From assembly GCA_028282595.1 (NCBI GenBank), contig JANQHQ010000005.1, forward strand, positions 1 to 37,815: a stretch of DNA of 37,815 nt. Reading direction: 5' to 3'. Below, piece after piece: positions 15,785-23,723 of this stretch (its first letter is position 1; each line of letters begins with the position of its first letter). Made by a program: the position numbers and the translations under genes. The notes under the pieces are model-generated. The model ran no database searches. It was not told the origin of the DNA and saw only the letters and a list, made by a program, of their open reading frames with translations. Source of the stretch: Chlorobium sp. (lineage in GTDB: Bacteria > Bacteroidota > Chlorobiia > Chlorobiales > Chlorobiaceae).

Positions 15785-16489
15785 TCAGCCGGACCCGCAG
15801 ACGGGGATCGACGCTCCGTTGACGGCGCGGGACGCGTCGGACGCCAGAAAAACAAGCAGGTCCGCAATGGCATCCGGCGCCGCCCATGAGGAAAAATCGG
15901 CTTCCGGCATCTCTTTTCTGTTGGCCGGCGTGTCGATGACCTCGGGCAACAGACAGTTCACACGGATTCCCTCCCGGCGGTTTTCGTCGGCCATGCACTC
16001 GGTCAGGCGGATCACCGACGATTTGGAAATTATGTAGGGCGCCAGAAAAGCCGCGCCGTGAAGAGCCGTTTTCGCGGCAATGTTGACGATCCGCCCTCTT
16101 TTCCTCTCGCGCATGTGCGGTATGACCGCCCGCGACATCAGAAAAACGCTTCTGATGTTGGACTCCTGCAGAGCGTCCCATGTCTCCGTCGTCATTTCGT
16201 GCACCGGCGGCCCCATGGCGAACGCTCCCGCTATATTGAGCAGGGAATCGATCTTTCCGAAATGCTCCACGATCTCCTTCACGGTCGCGTCGACCTCTTC
16301 GGCGTCGGCAAGGTCGCACTCCCGGCAGATAACGCCTTCCGGTTCTCCCGACCTGTCCAGCAGAAGCCGGCGGTCCCTGTCGACAAGCGCGAGCCGGGCG
16401 CCCGACTCGCGAAACCTCGCGGCCACGACACTGCCCAGCGCACCTGCCGCACCGGTTATCACCGAAACGCTTCCCGAAAGCACGCTCAT
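15785..16489 (-). CDS. Short-chain dehydrogenase/reductase with altered catalytic Ser
   Basis: 234 aa from the ATG at 16489; the reading frame extends upstream through a hairpin and towards a mobile element, which is not coding. Rossmann motif TGAAGALG near the N-terminus and a diverged NAG-type motif (NIAGAF). The catalytic YxxxK is present (YIISK), but the Ser expected about 13 residues earlier is replaced: the strand reads VNIAAKTAL. Some classical SDRs with an Ala here are known as a natural subgroup. Substrate unknown. It is the first gene of the SDR-cysK-nifS-nifU unit (30 bases before cysK). Its leader holds an 11-bp hairpin and, further up, a MITE copy. Confidence 0.85.
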   Translation of the reverse strand: MSVLSGSVSVITGAAGALGSVVAARFRESGARLALVDRDRRLLLDRSGEPEGVICRECDLADAEEVDATVKEIVEHFGKIDSLLNIAGAFAMGPPVHEMTTETWDALQESNIRSVFLMSRAVIPHMRERKRGRIVNIAAKTALHGAAFLAPYIISKSSVIRLTECMADENRREGIRVNCLLPEVIDTPANRKEMPEADFSSWAAPDAIADLLVFLASDASRAVNGASIPVCGSG

Positions 16490-16545
16490 GGGCACATCGT
16501 TTTTTTTGAGAATATAACCATATGAACAAACACGCAGAAAGAAAT

Positions 16546-16578
16546 CCGGAAACCGGACTAAAAATTCCCGGTTTCCGG
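16546..16578 (-). other. Perfect hairpin in the leader of the SDR-cysK-nifS-nifU unit
   Basis: CCGGAAACCGG (16546-16556) and CCGGTTTCCGG (16568-16578) form a perfect 11-bp stem with an 11-base loop, 57-89 bases upstream of the SDR start. The T-content after it on the minus strand (ATTTCTTTCTG) is moderate, so it might act as an attenuator or weak terminator. Confidence 0.5.
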
Positions 16579-16623
16579 CCAGAGGAGACGGCTCGCACGA
16601 AAATCCCGAATTCGTCGACTGAA

Positions 16624-16714
16624 GGGCACCTCTATTAATTGTCATGTCCCGACAGCAATCGGAATAAACTTCAAAACAGCAATCGAAACGCGGAATACAT
16701 ACATAGAGGTGCCC
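16624..16714. mobile_element. MITE copy, 91 bp, with TGAA target duplication
   Basis: The ends are GGGCACCTCTAT and its reverse complement, the same as the 151-bp copy at 36539. TGAA stands on both sides (16620-16623 and 16715-16718). The interior is shorter and diverged (GTCCCGACAGCAATCGG). It encodes nothing. It was inserted between the rodZ-like gene's terminator and the leader of the SDR operon. Confidence 0.85.
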
Positions 16715-16716
16715 TG

Positions 16717-16748
16717 AAAAAAAACGGCAGGCCCGGAACAGGCCTGCC
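16717..16748 (-). terminator. Terminator of the rodZ-like gene
   Basis: On the minus strand GGCAGGCC-tgttccg-GGCCTGCC is followed by G and eight T. An 8-bp perfect GC-rich stem with a long T-run, 61 bases after the stop codon, makes this one of the best terminators in the window. The MITE sits immediately beyond it. Confidence 0.88.
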
Positions 16749-16809
16749 TCGATCGGAGAAGAACGGATAGTTGCCGGTACGGCGGGACCGGAACCGTCGA
16801 AACGAGCGG

Positions 16810-17709
16810 TTACTCGTCTCCGAGAACGACCGTCCGCTTCCGCATCGGCGGAACCTTTTCACCGTTCACATACAGCTCGACAAAGGAGGGACGGCCGATA
16901 TTGACCCAGAACTTCCTTTTCGCCTCGTACCGGTGCACCTCGCCGGCCTTGAACTCTCCGCCGGGATACTCCCTGTCGCCGTCGTCGGCGATCACCTTGA
17001 CCCAGGTCAGGTCTTCGACGATGCGCACGACCAGCACCTTCCCGTAAGGCGACGATGAGGATTCCGGTAGAAACGAGGTGTTTGCAGCCCACTCCTGCTG
17101 TTTGACGACCAGAGAGGCCTCGGGGTCCGGCGGCTCTTCTTTCAGGGTGTCCGGAGCGGCCGCGGCTTCCACAAGGGAGTCCTGAGGCTCCGCGACGGCT
17201 GCAAGGTCTCGCGCGCCGCCGGAGAGAGGATCGCCGGACTCGTCTGCGGGCCTTGCTGTGAACAGGAAAAAAGCAACCGCAAGCAGCGCCACAAGAAGGA
17301 CGACGCCTCCACCGACAATGAACGCCGGCTGCAGAGTACCGCCTCGGGACGTGAACGCATCGAGGAGCTCGGCCATGCGATTGCTCTGTGACTCCTGCTG
17401 CCCGGAAGCCGCCATTTCGGCCTCCTGCTGAATCTTCGCGTCGCTGGGAATGCCGAGCTCCTCCCTGCAGTTTTCGAAAAGCTCTTCATCGGCCACCTCC
17501 AGAGCAAGCGCATACTCCTTGAGAAAGGCATAGACGTAGACCGCCGGAAGAAAATCCAGATTACCCGACTCGATGCTTTCGAGATGGTTCCGCTTTATCC
17601 TCGTGATTTCGCCGACCTCTTCGAGAGAAAGACCGCGCTCTTTTCTTTTCTGAACGATCTTGCGGACGAGCAAATCGCTGGCGGAACCGAATGTGCCTCC
17701 TTCAGCCAT
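16810..17709 (-). CDS. RodZ-like cytoskeleton/cell-shape protein
   Basis: 299 aa. An N-terminal helix-turn-helix of the Xre/HTH_25 type (about 12-85, with LSLEEVGEITRIKRNHLESIESGN), a linker rich in Gln and Ser, one membrane segment (about 130-150, FIVGGGVVLLVALLAVAFFLF), an acidic and Ala/Pro-rich periplasmic linker, and a C-terminal DUF4115 domain (about 220-299, LVVRIVEDLTWVKVIADDG ... FWVNIGRPSFVELYVNGE). This is the RodZ layout; RodZ couples MreB filaments to the elongation machinery for the cell wall. No mre gene is in the window. Transcribed alone, with a strong terminator behind it. Confidence 0.85.
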   Translation of the reverse strand: MAEGGTFGSASDLLVRKIVQKRKERGLSLEEVGEITRIKRNHLESIESGNLDFLPAVYVYAFLKEYALALEVADEELFENCREELGIPSDAKIQQEAEMAASGQQESQSNRMAELLDAFTSRGGTLQPAFIVGGGVVLLVALLAVAFFLFTARPADESGDPLSGGARDLAAVAEPQDSLVEAAAAPDTLKEEPPDPEASLVVKQQEWAANTSFLPESSSSPYGKVLVVRIVEDLTWVKVIADDGDREYPGGEFKAGEVHRYEAKRKFWVNIGRPSFVELYVNGEKVPPMRKRTVVLGDE

Positions 17710-17909
17710 AGCGTACGCCTGATTTATCGTCTGTGACGCCTCTTTGCGAAGCGGCTAAAAGGCTATGCTAAATAAGTTAACAAAAATACTCCGATCGGAG
17801 CAATCGAAATAAACACTGATTGCGGCATTTACGGCGACATAACCCCCTTGTTTTTAAGTTTTTCCGCGCCGGGAGCCCTCGGGAAGGTCCGCAGGAACGC
17901 CGCACCGTA

Positions 17910-18866
17910 TCACGAACGTTCTCCGGAAAAGGGGAAACGCACCCCCGTCAATTCGGATGACACCGCCCACAAGCGTTTCGCAAGTTCTTCGTCCCGGGAG
18001 CGGAGCGACGAACCGACCTTGCAGGGATAACCGCTCATCTCCATGAAGCCGGCAGGACCGATGACGTCTCCTCCCCGCACATCTTCCGCCAGGGCCGCAT
18101 AGAGCTGTGGAAGAGATCCCATCTCCGGACTCTGGGCCAGCGTCCTGTTGGCGAACGACACCAGCATCTCCATCGCTCCGCCCCATCCGGGAGGTCTCTC
18201 CATAAGCGGACCCGACCGCTGCAGGTTTGTCGCCGCATATCCGGGGTGCGCCGCAACGCTCAGAACGCCGAGCCCCTCCTGCTGCACTCTCCGCTGCAAC
18301 TCGAACGTGAACAGCAGATTGGCGAGCTTGCTCTGTGCGTACGCCGCCCAGCGATCGTAACGCCGACGGGAATGGAGGTCGTCGAACCGTATGTTTCCCA
18401 CATTGTGCGCGCCGCTGGTCACCGTCACGACCCGGCTGTCCGGCCGGGAAGCGATTTCCGGGAAAAGCAGGCCCGTCAGGGCGAAATGCCCGAGATGGTT
18501 CACTCCGAACTGCAGCTCGAAACCGTCCGCGGTTTCACGGCGCGGACAGGCCATAACACCGGCGTTGTTGATCAGCAGGTCGAGACGGTCGAACCGCTGC
18601 CGGAACGCTTCGGCAAACTCCCTGACCGAGGAAAGATCGGCGAGATCGAGCCTCAGAACATGGAGATCGGCGTCCGGCAGTTCTGCAAGAATCGTGCGCG
18701 CGACCTCCTGCGCTTTCGGCGTATCACGGCACGCCATCACCACGGCAGCCCCCCTGAAAACGAGCCCTTTCGCCGTCCAGAAGCCGAGCCCGCTGTTCGC
18801 GCCGGTAACCACGGCCACCCGCCCCGCAGTGTCGGGAGCGTCTCCGATCGTCCACTTTTCGCTCAT
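17910..18866 (-). CDS. Short-chain dehydrogenase, retinol-dehydrogenase-like
   Basis: 318 aa from the ATG at 18866, chosen because GGAGG lies 6-10 bases upstream; the open frame extends another 30 codons. Cofactor motif TGANSGLG, an acidic DLADLSSV segment, NNAG, catalytic Ser in VTVTSGAHNVG and YAQSK. This is an intact SDR of the long retinol dehydrogenase/WW-oxidoreductase-like group, usually NADPH-linked; similar proteins are often loosely annotated near protochlorophyllide reductase, but nothing here shows such an activity. Substrate unknown. Divergent from the CNNM gene; both promoters must lie in the 195 bases between them. Confidence 0.88.
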   Translation of the reverse strand: MSEKWTIGDAPDTAGRVAVVTGANSGLGFWTAKGLVFRGAAVVMACRDTPKAQEVARTILAELPDADLHVLRLDLADLSSVREFAEAFRQRFDRLDLLINNAGVMACPRRETADGFELQFGVNHLGHFALTGLLFPEIASRPDSRVVTVTSGAHNVGNIRFDDLHSRRRYDRWAAYAQSKLANLLFTFELQRRVQQEGLGVLSVAAHPGYAATNLQRSGPLMERPPGWGGAMEMLVSFANRTLAQSPEMGSLPQLYAALAEDVRGGDVIGPAGFMEMSGYPCKVGSSLRSRDEELAKRLWAVSSELTGVRFPFSGERS

Positions 18867-19061
18867 ATCCTGTCCTCCGCTTACACCTGGATTGCCCCTG
18901 GAGCCCCTTTTGCCCGGTACCGCCATTCTTTCCGCCGGCGGGAAGCGGAAGCGCAAGGGGAATGCATGCGGGGTGTTGAGGATTTTTTACCTATTTTATT
19001 CGATTATAAAGTTACGAAAACAAAAGACTATTATCGATTGAGGCGCCGAGGCGCCACCTCT

Positions 19062-20387
19062 ATGGAAACCGACATATTCGAATTCGTCATTTTACTCGGT
19101 CTGATACTGGCCAACGGTTTTTTCTCGATGGCCGAGTTCGCCATCATCTCCTCAAGAGAAGCAAAATTGCACGAACTTCGCGACGCCGGCGTTTCCGGCG
19201 CATCGCTCGTGCTGGATCTGCTCGAAAATCCCGGCAGGTTCCTCTCCGCCATACAGGTAGGCATCACCCTGATCGCCACGCTTGCCGGCGCCTTCAGCGG
19301 TGTGAGCTTTTCCGGTCCCGTCGCGAACCTTGTCGCCGGCCTGGAGCCGCTCGCCCCGTACAGCCAGGAGATCGCCCTCGGGGCGGTCGTTGTCGGCGTG
19401 ACCTACTTCACGCTGATCATCGGCGAGCTCGCCCCGAAGAAGATCGCCCTCCAGCATCCCGAGAAGATCGCCATTCGCATCGCCCGGATGATAGATATCA
19501 TCTGCAGAATCAGTGCACCGATCGTTCACCTCATCAACGGTTCGACGAACATCGTTCTGAAAATCATCGGCATACGAAACATCGAAAAACCTCTCGTGAG
19601 CGATGAGGAGGTCATGCTGATGATAAAACAGGGGGCGAAAAAAGGCGTTTTCGAGTCCGTCGAGTACGACATGGTATCGAGAATCTTCCGTATGAGCGAC
19701 AAACGCGCAAGCGCCATGATGACCCCGAAAAGCGAGATCGAATGGCTCGACCTCAAAGCTGCTGAAAACCAGTTGATCTCGAAAATGCAGGCCAGCGGCC
19801 GGTCGCGCTTCCCCGTCGCGGAAGGAAGCCTCGACAACCTCAGGGGAGTCGTGCGGTCGCTCGACCTGGTCAACAAGCAGTTGCTGCAGCCCGGCAACCT
19901 CAAGGATACGATCCGCAATGCCATGAAGCCGCCTATTTTCGTGCCGGAATCGGTCCCGGCTTTCCAGGTTCTCGAGCTCTTCAAGGAAAACAGGGCGCAC
20001 CTCGCACTGGTCATCGACGAGCACGGTTCGGTCCAGGGCGCGATCACGCTGACGGACGTTCTCGAAAGCATCGTGGGGGACATTCCCGCCGACGACCTCG
20101 AGGGAAACAGGAAAATCGTGAGGCGAAGCGAACGCACATGGATTATCGACGGACTCCTTCCGGTCGACGAATTCGCCGATGAGTTCGAGCTCGACGATTT
20201 TCTCGACGAAGAGGACCCCTACTATGAAACGATGGGGGGCTTTCTGATGACCAAGCTGGAAAAAGTGCCTTCGGTCATGGACACGCTCGAATGGAAGGAC
20301 ATCGTCTTCAAGGTCATTAAAATGAACCGTCAGCGGGTCGACAAGATCCTGGTGATTTTCAACGGGCATGAAAGCGGCGAAACGTGA
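19062..20387 (+). CDS. CNNM/CorC-type transporter with paired CBS domains
   Basis: 441 aa from the ATG at 19062; the frame is open for more than 800 bases upstream but overlaps the divergent SDR. An N-terminal CNNM (DUF21) domain with three to four membrane segments contains NGFFSMAEFAIISSREAKL and GELAPKKIALQHPE, both strong family signatures. A CBS pair (about 200-330, with MTPKSEIEWLDL and LALVIDEHGSVQGAITLTDVLESIVGDIPAD) and a C-terminal CorC_HlyC domain (about 345-435) follow. Related proteins (CorB/CorC, MpfA) export or sense magnesium; older annotation calls them hemolysins. A GGCGCC-ga-GGCGCC hairpin lies just before the start codon. The gene is followed by ndk after 108 bases. Confidence 0.92.
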   Translation: METDIFEFVILLGLILANGFFSMAEFAIISSREAKLHELRDAGVSGASLVLDLLENPGRFLSAIQVGITLIATLAGAFSGVSFSGPVANLVAGLEPLAPYSQEIALGAVVVGVTYFTLIIGELAPKKIALQHPEKIAIRIARMIDIICRISAPIVHLINGSTNIVLKIIGIRNIEKPLVSDEEVMLMIKQGAKKGVFESVEYDMVSRIFRMSDKRASAMMTPKSEIEWLDLKAAENQLISKMQASGRSRFPVAEGSLDNLRGVVRSLDLVNKQLLQPGNLKDTIRNAMKPPIFVPESVPAFQVLELFKENRAHLALVIDEHGSVQGAITLTDVLESIVGDIPADDLEGNRKIVRRSERTWIIDGLLPVDEFADEFELDDFLDEEDPYYETMGGFLMTKLEKVPSVMDTLEWKDIVFKVIKMNRQRVDKILVIFNGHESGET

Positions 20388-20444
20388 TTCCTCCGCCGTC
20401 CGGAAACCGGTCCGCGCGCGTTTCCATATTCATGCGACTTTGCG

Positions 20445-20452
20445 TATCTTCG
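20445..20452 (+). promoter_or_regulatory. TATCTTCG promoter-like motif upstream of ndk
   Basis: TTTGCGTATCTTCG ends here, 43 bases before the ndk ATG. The same TTGCGTATCTTCG word occurs 51 bases before bchJ (34991-34998 for the TATCTTCG part). It resembles the TAnnTTTG -7 element known from Bacteroidota, a related phylum. Its role is inferred from recurrence and spacing. Confidence 0.35.
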
Positions 20453-20495
20453 CTCCGGGATACCAGGAACGACCAACCATAAAAAACAAACTCTG

Positions 20496-20921
20496 ATGGA
20501 AAGAACGCTCACTATCCTCAAACCGGATTGCGTCCGCAAACAGCTTATCGGCGCGGTCGCCGCCATGATCGAAAACGCGGGATTCCGTATCGTGGCGATG
20601 AAAAAAACCCGGCTGACAAAAGAAACCGCAGGCGAGTTCTACGCCGTCCATCGCGAGCGGCCGTTTTTCGGCGAACTGGTCGAGTTCATGTCCTCCGGTC
20701 CCTGCGTTCCCATGATTCTTGAAAAAGAAAATGCCGTCGAGGACTTCCGCAAGCTTATCGGAGCGACTGACCCCGCCGAAGCCGCCGAAGGCACCGTCCG
20801 CAAGCTCCATGCCGACAGCAAGGGGGAAAACATCGTGCACGGTTCCGATTCGGACGAAAATGCACGGATCGAAGGCGCATTCTTTTTCTCGGCGGAGGAG
20901 GTCGTCCGCGTGGACAAGTAA
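20496..20921 (+). CDS. ndk: Nucleoside diphosphate kinase
   Basis: 141 aa, standard NDK length. It starts MERTLTILKPD, has the phosphorylated histidine at H115 in NIVHGSDSDENA, and keeps the RPFFGELVEFMSSGP and GATDPAEAAEGTVRK blocks. It equilibrates nucleoside di- and triphosphates by a ping-pong mechanism in the cytoplasm. Transcribed from its own promoter-like motif and followed 25 bases later by a strong terminator. Confidence 0.97.
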   Translation: MERTLTILKPDCVRKQLIGAVAAMIENAGFRIVAMKKTRLTKETAGEFYAVHRERPFFGELVEFMSSGPCVPMILEKENAVEDFRKLIGATDPAEAAEGTVRKLHADSKGENIVHGSDSDENARIEGAFFFSAEEVVRVDK

Positions 20922-20945
20922 CCGCGCATAACGGTTTTTGCAGCG

Positions 20946-20979
20946 AAGGGCCGGCAACCGCAGGGGATGCCGGCCCTTT
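20946..20979. terminator. Terminator between convergent ndk and the DacA-like gene
   Basis: AAGGGCCGGCA and TGCCGGCCCTT form a perfect 11-bp stem with an 11-base loop. It lies between two convergent genes and may serve both, although the T-run is short. Confidence 0.75.
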
Positions 20980-20985
20980 GAGCGT

Positions 20986-21888
20986 CTACTCCGGCCTGTT
21001 GCCCACAAGAGAGAGAGGGTTCCGCCGCAAGCGGCCGGGGGCGTCCCCGGCGAACGCTCTTTCCAGCAGATGCTCCGCCATCTCCCAGCGGTCCTTTCCG
21101 GCCTTGAGCATCACAAGCAGGATGTCGCGGTCCTCCTTGCGCGCCCTTGCTATCAGACAGCGGCCCGCGCGGAAGGTATAGCCCGTTTTGATTCCCACCG
21201 CGTAAGGATAACGTTCAAGCAGCTTGTTGCTCGACTTGAGCGAGTACTTCTTGCGTGTGTCCTGCTCGAAAAACGAGATGGAATCGAGGCGCGCGATCCG
21301 GTTGAACAGTTCGTTGCGAATCGCGTATTCCGTCAGAACAAGGAGATCCTGCGCGGTGGAGTAGTGACCGTCGTAAATTTTCCGGTCGTACCCTGCCGGA
21401 TTGGTGAAATGCGAACCGCTCATACCGATTTCTTTCGCGCGGCGGTTCATCATGGCGGCGAATCCGGAAACGCTCCCCCCGAGATGAATGGCGATCGCGA
21501 ACGCCGCATCGTTGCTCGAACGCACCATCGAGGCCTTGACCAGATCCACGAGGCGTATCTTCTCTCCCGGCTCGAATCCCGCCTTGGCCGGCTCGACAAG
21601 GGTCGCCGCCTTCGGTATCTCGACAACGTCGCCCAGCCTGCCGCTCTCTATAGCCATCACGCAGGTCAGGATCTTCGTGAGACTCGCGGGCTGGATGCGC
21701 TTTCGGGTATCCTTGGCCATCACGACCTTCGAGGCACCGACATCCTTCAGGATATACGAACCGACGCTTTGGGAGGGATCGAGAGTATCGGGCGGAGAAA
21801 CCTCGCTTGCTGCCGCAGCCGTCCGGGGAAGGACTGCAATGCAGAAAAGGAGTGCGAGCAGGGGAAACGAAAATCGGAATCTGTTCAT
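20986..21888 (-). CDS. D-alanyl-D-alanine carboxypeptidase, S11 family (DacA/DacF-like)
   Basis: 300 aa. A signal peptide (1-27) is followed by the penicillin-binding catalytic domain: S69-LT-K72, S124-S-N126 and K234-T-G. The protein ends about 65 residues after KTG, so the C-terminal beta-domain and membrane-anchoring helix of PBP5 are missing; a soluble periplasmic enzyme is expected. It trims the terminal D-Ala from peptidoglycan stem peptides. It is the last gene of the long minus-strand series, 113 bases behind the S23-like gene, so it may have its own promoter. Confidence 0.92.
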   Translation of the reverse strand: MNRFRFSFPLLALLFCIAVLPRTAAAASEVSPPDTLDPSQSVGSYILKDVGASKVVMAKDTRKRIQPASLTKILTCVMAIESGRLGDVVEIPKAATLVEPAKAGFEPGEKIRLVDLVKASMVRSSNDAAFAIAIHLGGSVSGFAAMMNRRAKEIGMSGSHFTNPAGYDRKIYDGHYSTAQDLLVLTEYAIRNELFNRIARLDSISFFEQDTRKKYSLKSSNKLLERYPYAVGIKTGYTFRAGRCLIARARKEDRDILLVMLKAGKDRWEMAEHLLERAFAGDAPGRLRRNPLSLVGNRPE

Positions 21889-22001
21889 CGTCGGTACGTC
21901 TATCGGTTCACGGTGCGGCCGGAGGCGTGAGCAACGGAGGGCTTCCTTCCCGGCCGGAGAGTGGGCTCAATGGCAAACGCCCGAAAGAACGGCAGACCCT
22001 G

Positions 22002-22511
22002 TCAGGACGACGTGCTTCCCTTTCCGTCGAACTGCCGCTTCACCTGCTCCAGGTGGCTGACCGCCTGATTGATCAGGCATATCTGGGTATTGGCGAAAAT
22101 TCCGGGCTGCAGTTCCGAGAAAGCGAAAAAGTCCGCCCTGTCGGGACGGTCGGCCACGCTCTGCAGATGTCTGAAAACCACAAGCGCCTCGTCCTCCTCG
22201 CGATGCCATTTGCGAACGTCGAGCTCATCGAGATGTCCGTGGTAGTGTGCGCTGAGGTCGCAAAGCCATCTGCCGGCCTCGTCCGCGTGCTCCTGCACCC
22301 GCCGATGCCCTGGCTCGTCGAGACCGCAACCGGCGGCTATATGTTCGACACTCTTTCTCGCGGCGAGTATCATCTCCTCGGAGACGCCGGACGCCGGATC
22401 GACGAACCGTTCGCAGAAAACAACCGTGCCGTCATGGACGAGAAGGGCGGCCTGAAAACTCCTGAGATTTCCCGACCCGACAAGTTCCGTTATGCGTTTG
22501 TTCTCGAACAT
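22002..22511 (-). CDS. Four-helix-bundle protein of the S23/IVP-like family
   Basis: 169 aa, no signal peptide, entirely helical in character. The N-terminal half (LRSFQAALLVHDGTVVFCERF ... MILAARKSVEHIAAGC) matches the pattern of S23-type four-helix-bundle proteins, where the same places read SFQ.AeiiyDgTv.FC..F and M..AARS..QNIaEG; the C-terminus (ANTQICLINQAVSHLEQ) matches the suffix domain of that group. Members occur within intervening sequences of 23S rRNA genes and as stand-alone genes; their function is not established. Here it stands alone, between an AI-2E-type permease gene and the DacA-like gene, with 93- and 113-base gaps. Assignment was made by eye. Confidence 0.65.
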   Translation of the reverse strand: MFENKRITELVGSGNLRSFQAALLVHDGTVVFCERFVDPASGVSEEMILAARKSVEHIAAGCGLDEPGHRRVQEHADEAGRWLCDLSAHYHGHLDELDVRKWHREEDEALVVFRHLQSVADRPDRADFFAFSELQPGIFANTQICLINQAVSHLEQVKRQFDGKGSTSS

Positions 22512-22604
22512 GGTTCGATACCGGTCCTGTTGCTGGGAGAGTATAACCTATAATGTAACAAAAATACAGGAATTACCGCAAAAACATGGGGCGCGCGACC
22601 TTGC

Positions 22605-23702
22605 CTACAGGTAGATATCGTCCTCGTTTTCGGTGCAGACGGGATTCTTGACGTCATTGAGATACTCCTTGAAAGTCTCGCCGTAGATCTCCCATATGGT
22701 AACGAACAGCGCGGCGATCACCGGCCCGACGATGAATCCGGAAATACCGAAGAGGCTTATGCCGCCGAACGTGCCGAAAAAGATCAGAAGCTCGTGCAGC
22801 TTGGTGTCCCGCCCCACGAGAACCGGTCTGAGGATATTGTCGATGCTGCTGACGAGAAGTCCGCAGAAAAGCAGAAGCCCCGTGGCTGCGACGTACGCTC
22901 CGGTGGCGTAGAGGTAGATAACAGCCGGAACCCATATCAGGCCGGAACCCACGACGGGAATGATCGAGAGCACGGCCATGACGGCTCCCCAGAAAACGGC
23001 GCTTTCGATACCGGCGAATACGAACGCGATGCCCGCCAGGCTGCCCTGGATGATCCCGATAACGAACGTTCCCCTGATGGTCGCCCCCGTGACCGAGGTG
23101 AATTTTTCAAGCATGCGCTGCTGGTCGGCGCCGCTCAGCGGAAGGTAGTAAAGGACTTTTTCAAGCATCTTCCTGCCGTCGCGGAGGAAGAAAAACATGG
23201 TGTAGAAAAACACGAAGAACAGAAAGAGCGTATGAACGGTCGAGAGCGTAAACGTCGAAATGTTGTTGAAGAGCAACGTGCTCATGTTGGTGACGAGCTC
23301 GCCGGTCTTCTGCAGGATGACGTCGCTGTACTCGCCGATCGTCTCGTAAAAGGGCAGCGACCCGAAGATGTCCTGAAACGCCGTCGGCTGCCCCAGGTGC
23401 TCCTCGATCCAGGGCACGGCCGAACGGCTGACCTTGATGGCCTGACCGGCGACAATACCGAGAATCGTCAGGAGGGGAAAGATGATGATGCACGAAATCA
23501 CAACGAGGGTCAGCGCGGCGCTGAAACTCGACCGCCCTCCGAACCATCGCTCGAACCGTCTGTAGATGGGCATCGCCAGCCCCGAAAAGATCGCCGCGAT
23601 CAGGATCACCATGAGAAAACTGTGGATCATGGAAAGAAAGATCGCCGAAATCAGCAGGACGACGAGCAGCAGGATGATGTTGTTCAGTTCAAGTCTTTTC
23701 AT
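22605..23702 (-). CDS. AI-2E-type family transporter (PerM/YdiK-like)
   Basis: 365 aa with about eight membrane helices: a pair near the N-terminus, one around 60-85, a central extramembrane region (about 90-145), and a dense helical C-terminal half ending in a charged tail. SSIDNILRPVLVGRDTKLHELLIFFGTFGGISLFGISGFIVGPVIAAL is the family's best-conserved region (segments given here are visible in the translation from about residue 285). The family includes exporters of AI-2 and sodium/proton antiporters; substrate is not predictable. Lies 21 bases downstream of rsmE, probably co-transcribed. Confidence 0.9.
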   Translation of the reverse strand: MKRLELNNIILLLVVLLISAIFLSMIHSFLMVILIAAIFSGLAMPIYRRFERWFGGRSSFSAALTLVVISCIIIFPLLTILGIVAGQAIKVSRSAVPWIEEHLGQPTAFQDIFGSLPFYETIGEYSDVILQKTGELVTNMSTLLFNNISTFTLSTVHTLFLFFVFFYTMFFFLRDGRKMLEKVLYYLPLSGADQQRMLEKFTSVTGATIRGTFVIGIIQGSLAGIAFVFAGIESAVFWGAVMAVLSIIPVVGSGLIWVPAVIYLYATGAYVAATGLLLFCGLLVSSIDNILRPVLVGRDTKLHELLIFFGTFGGISLFGISGFIVGPVIAALFVTIWEIYGETFKEYLNDVKNPVCTENEDDIYL

Positions 23703-23723
23703 TGCCTAATCCTCTTTTCACTC

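Noticed and set aside
17910..18866. Light-dependent protochlorophyllide reductase
   Set aside because: The protein is a general long SDR; green sulfur bacteria use the dark-operative BchLNB enzyme and none of the POR-specific Cys pattern was seen.
18246..19061. N-terminal extension of the CNNM gene
   Set aside because: The frame is open but overlaps the divergent SDR; the family starts at the ATG at 19062, right before its first membrane helix.
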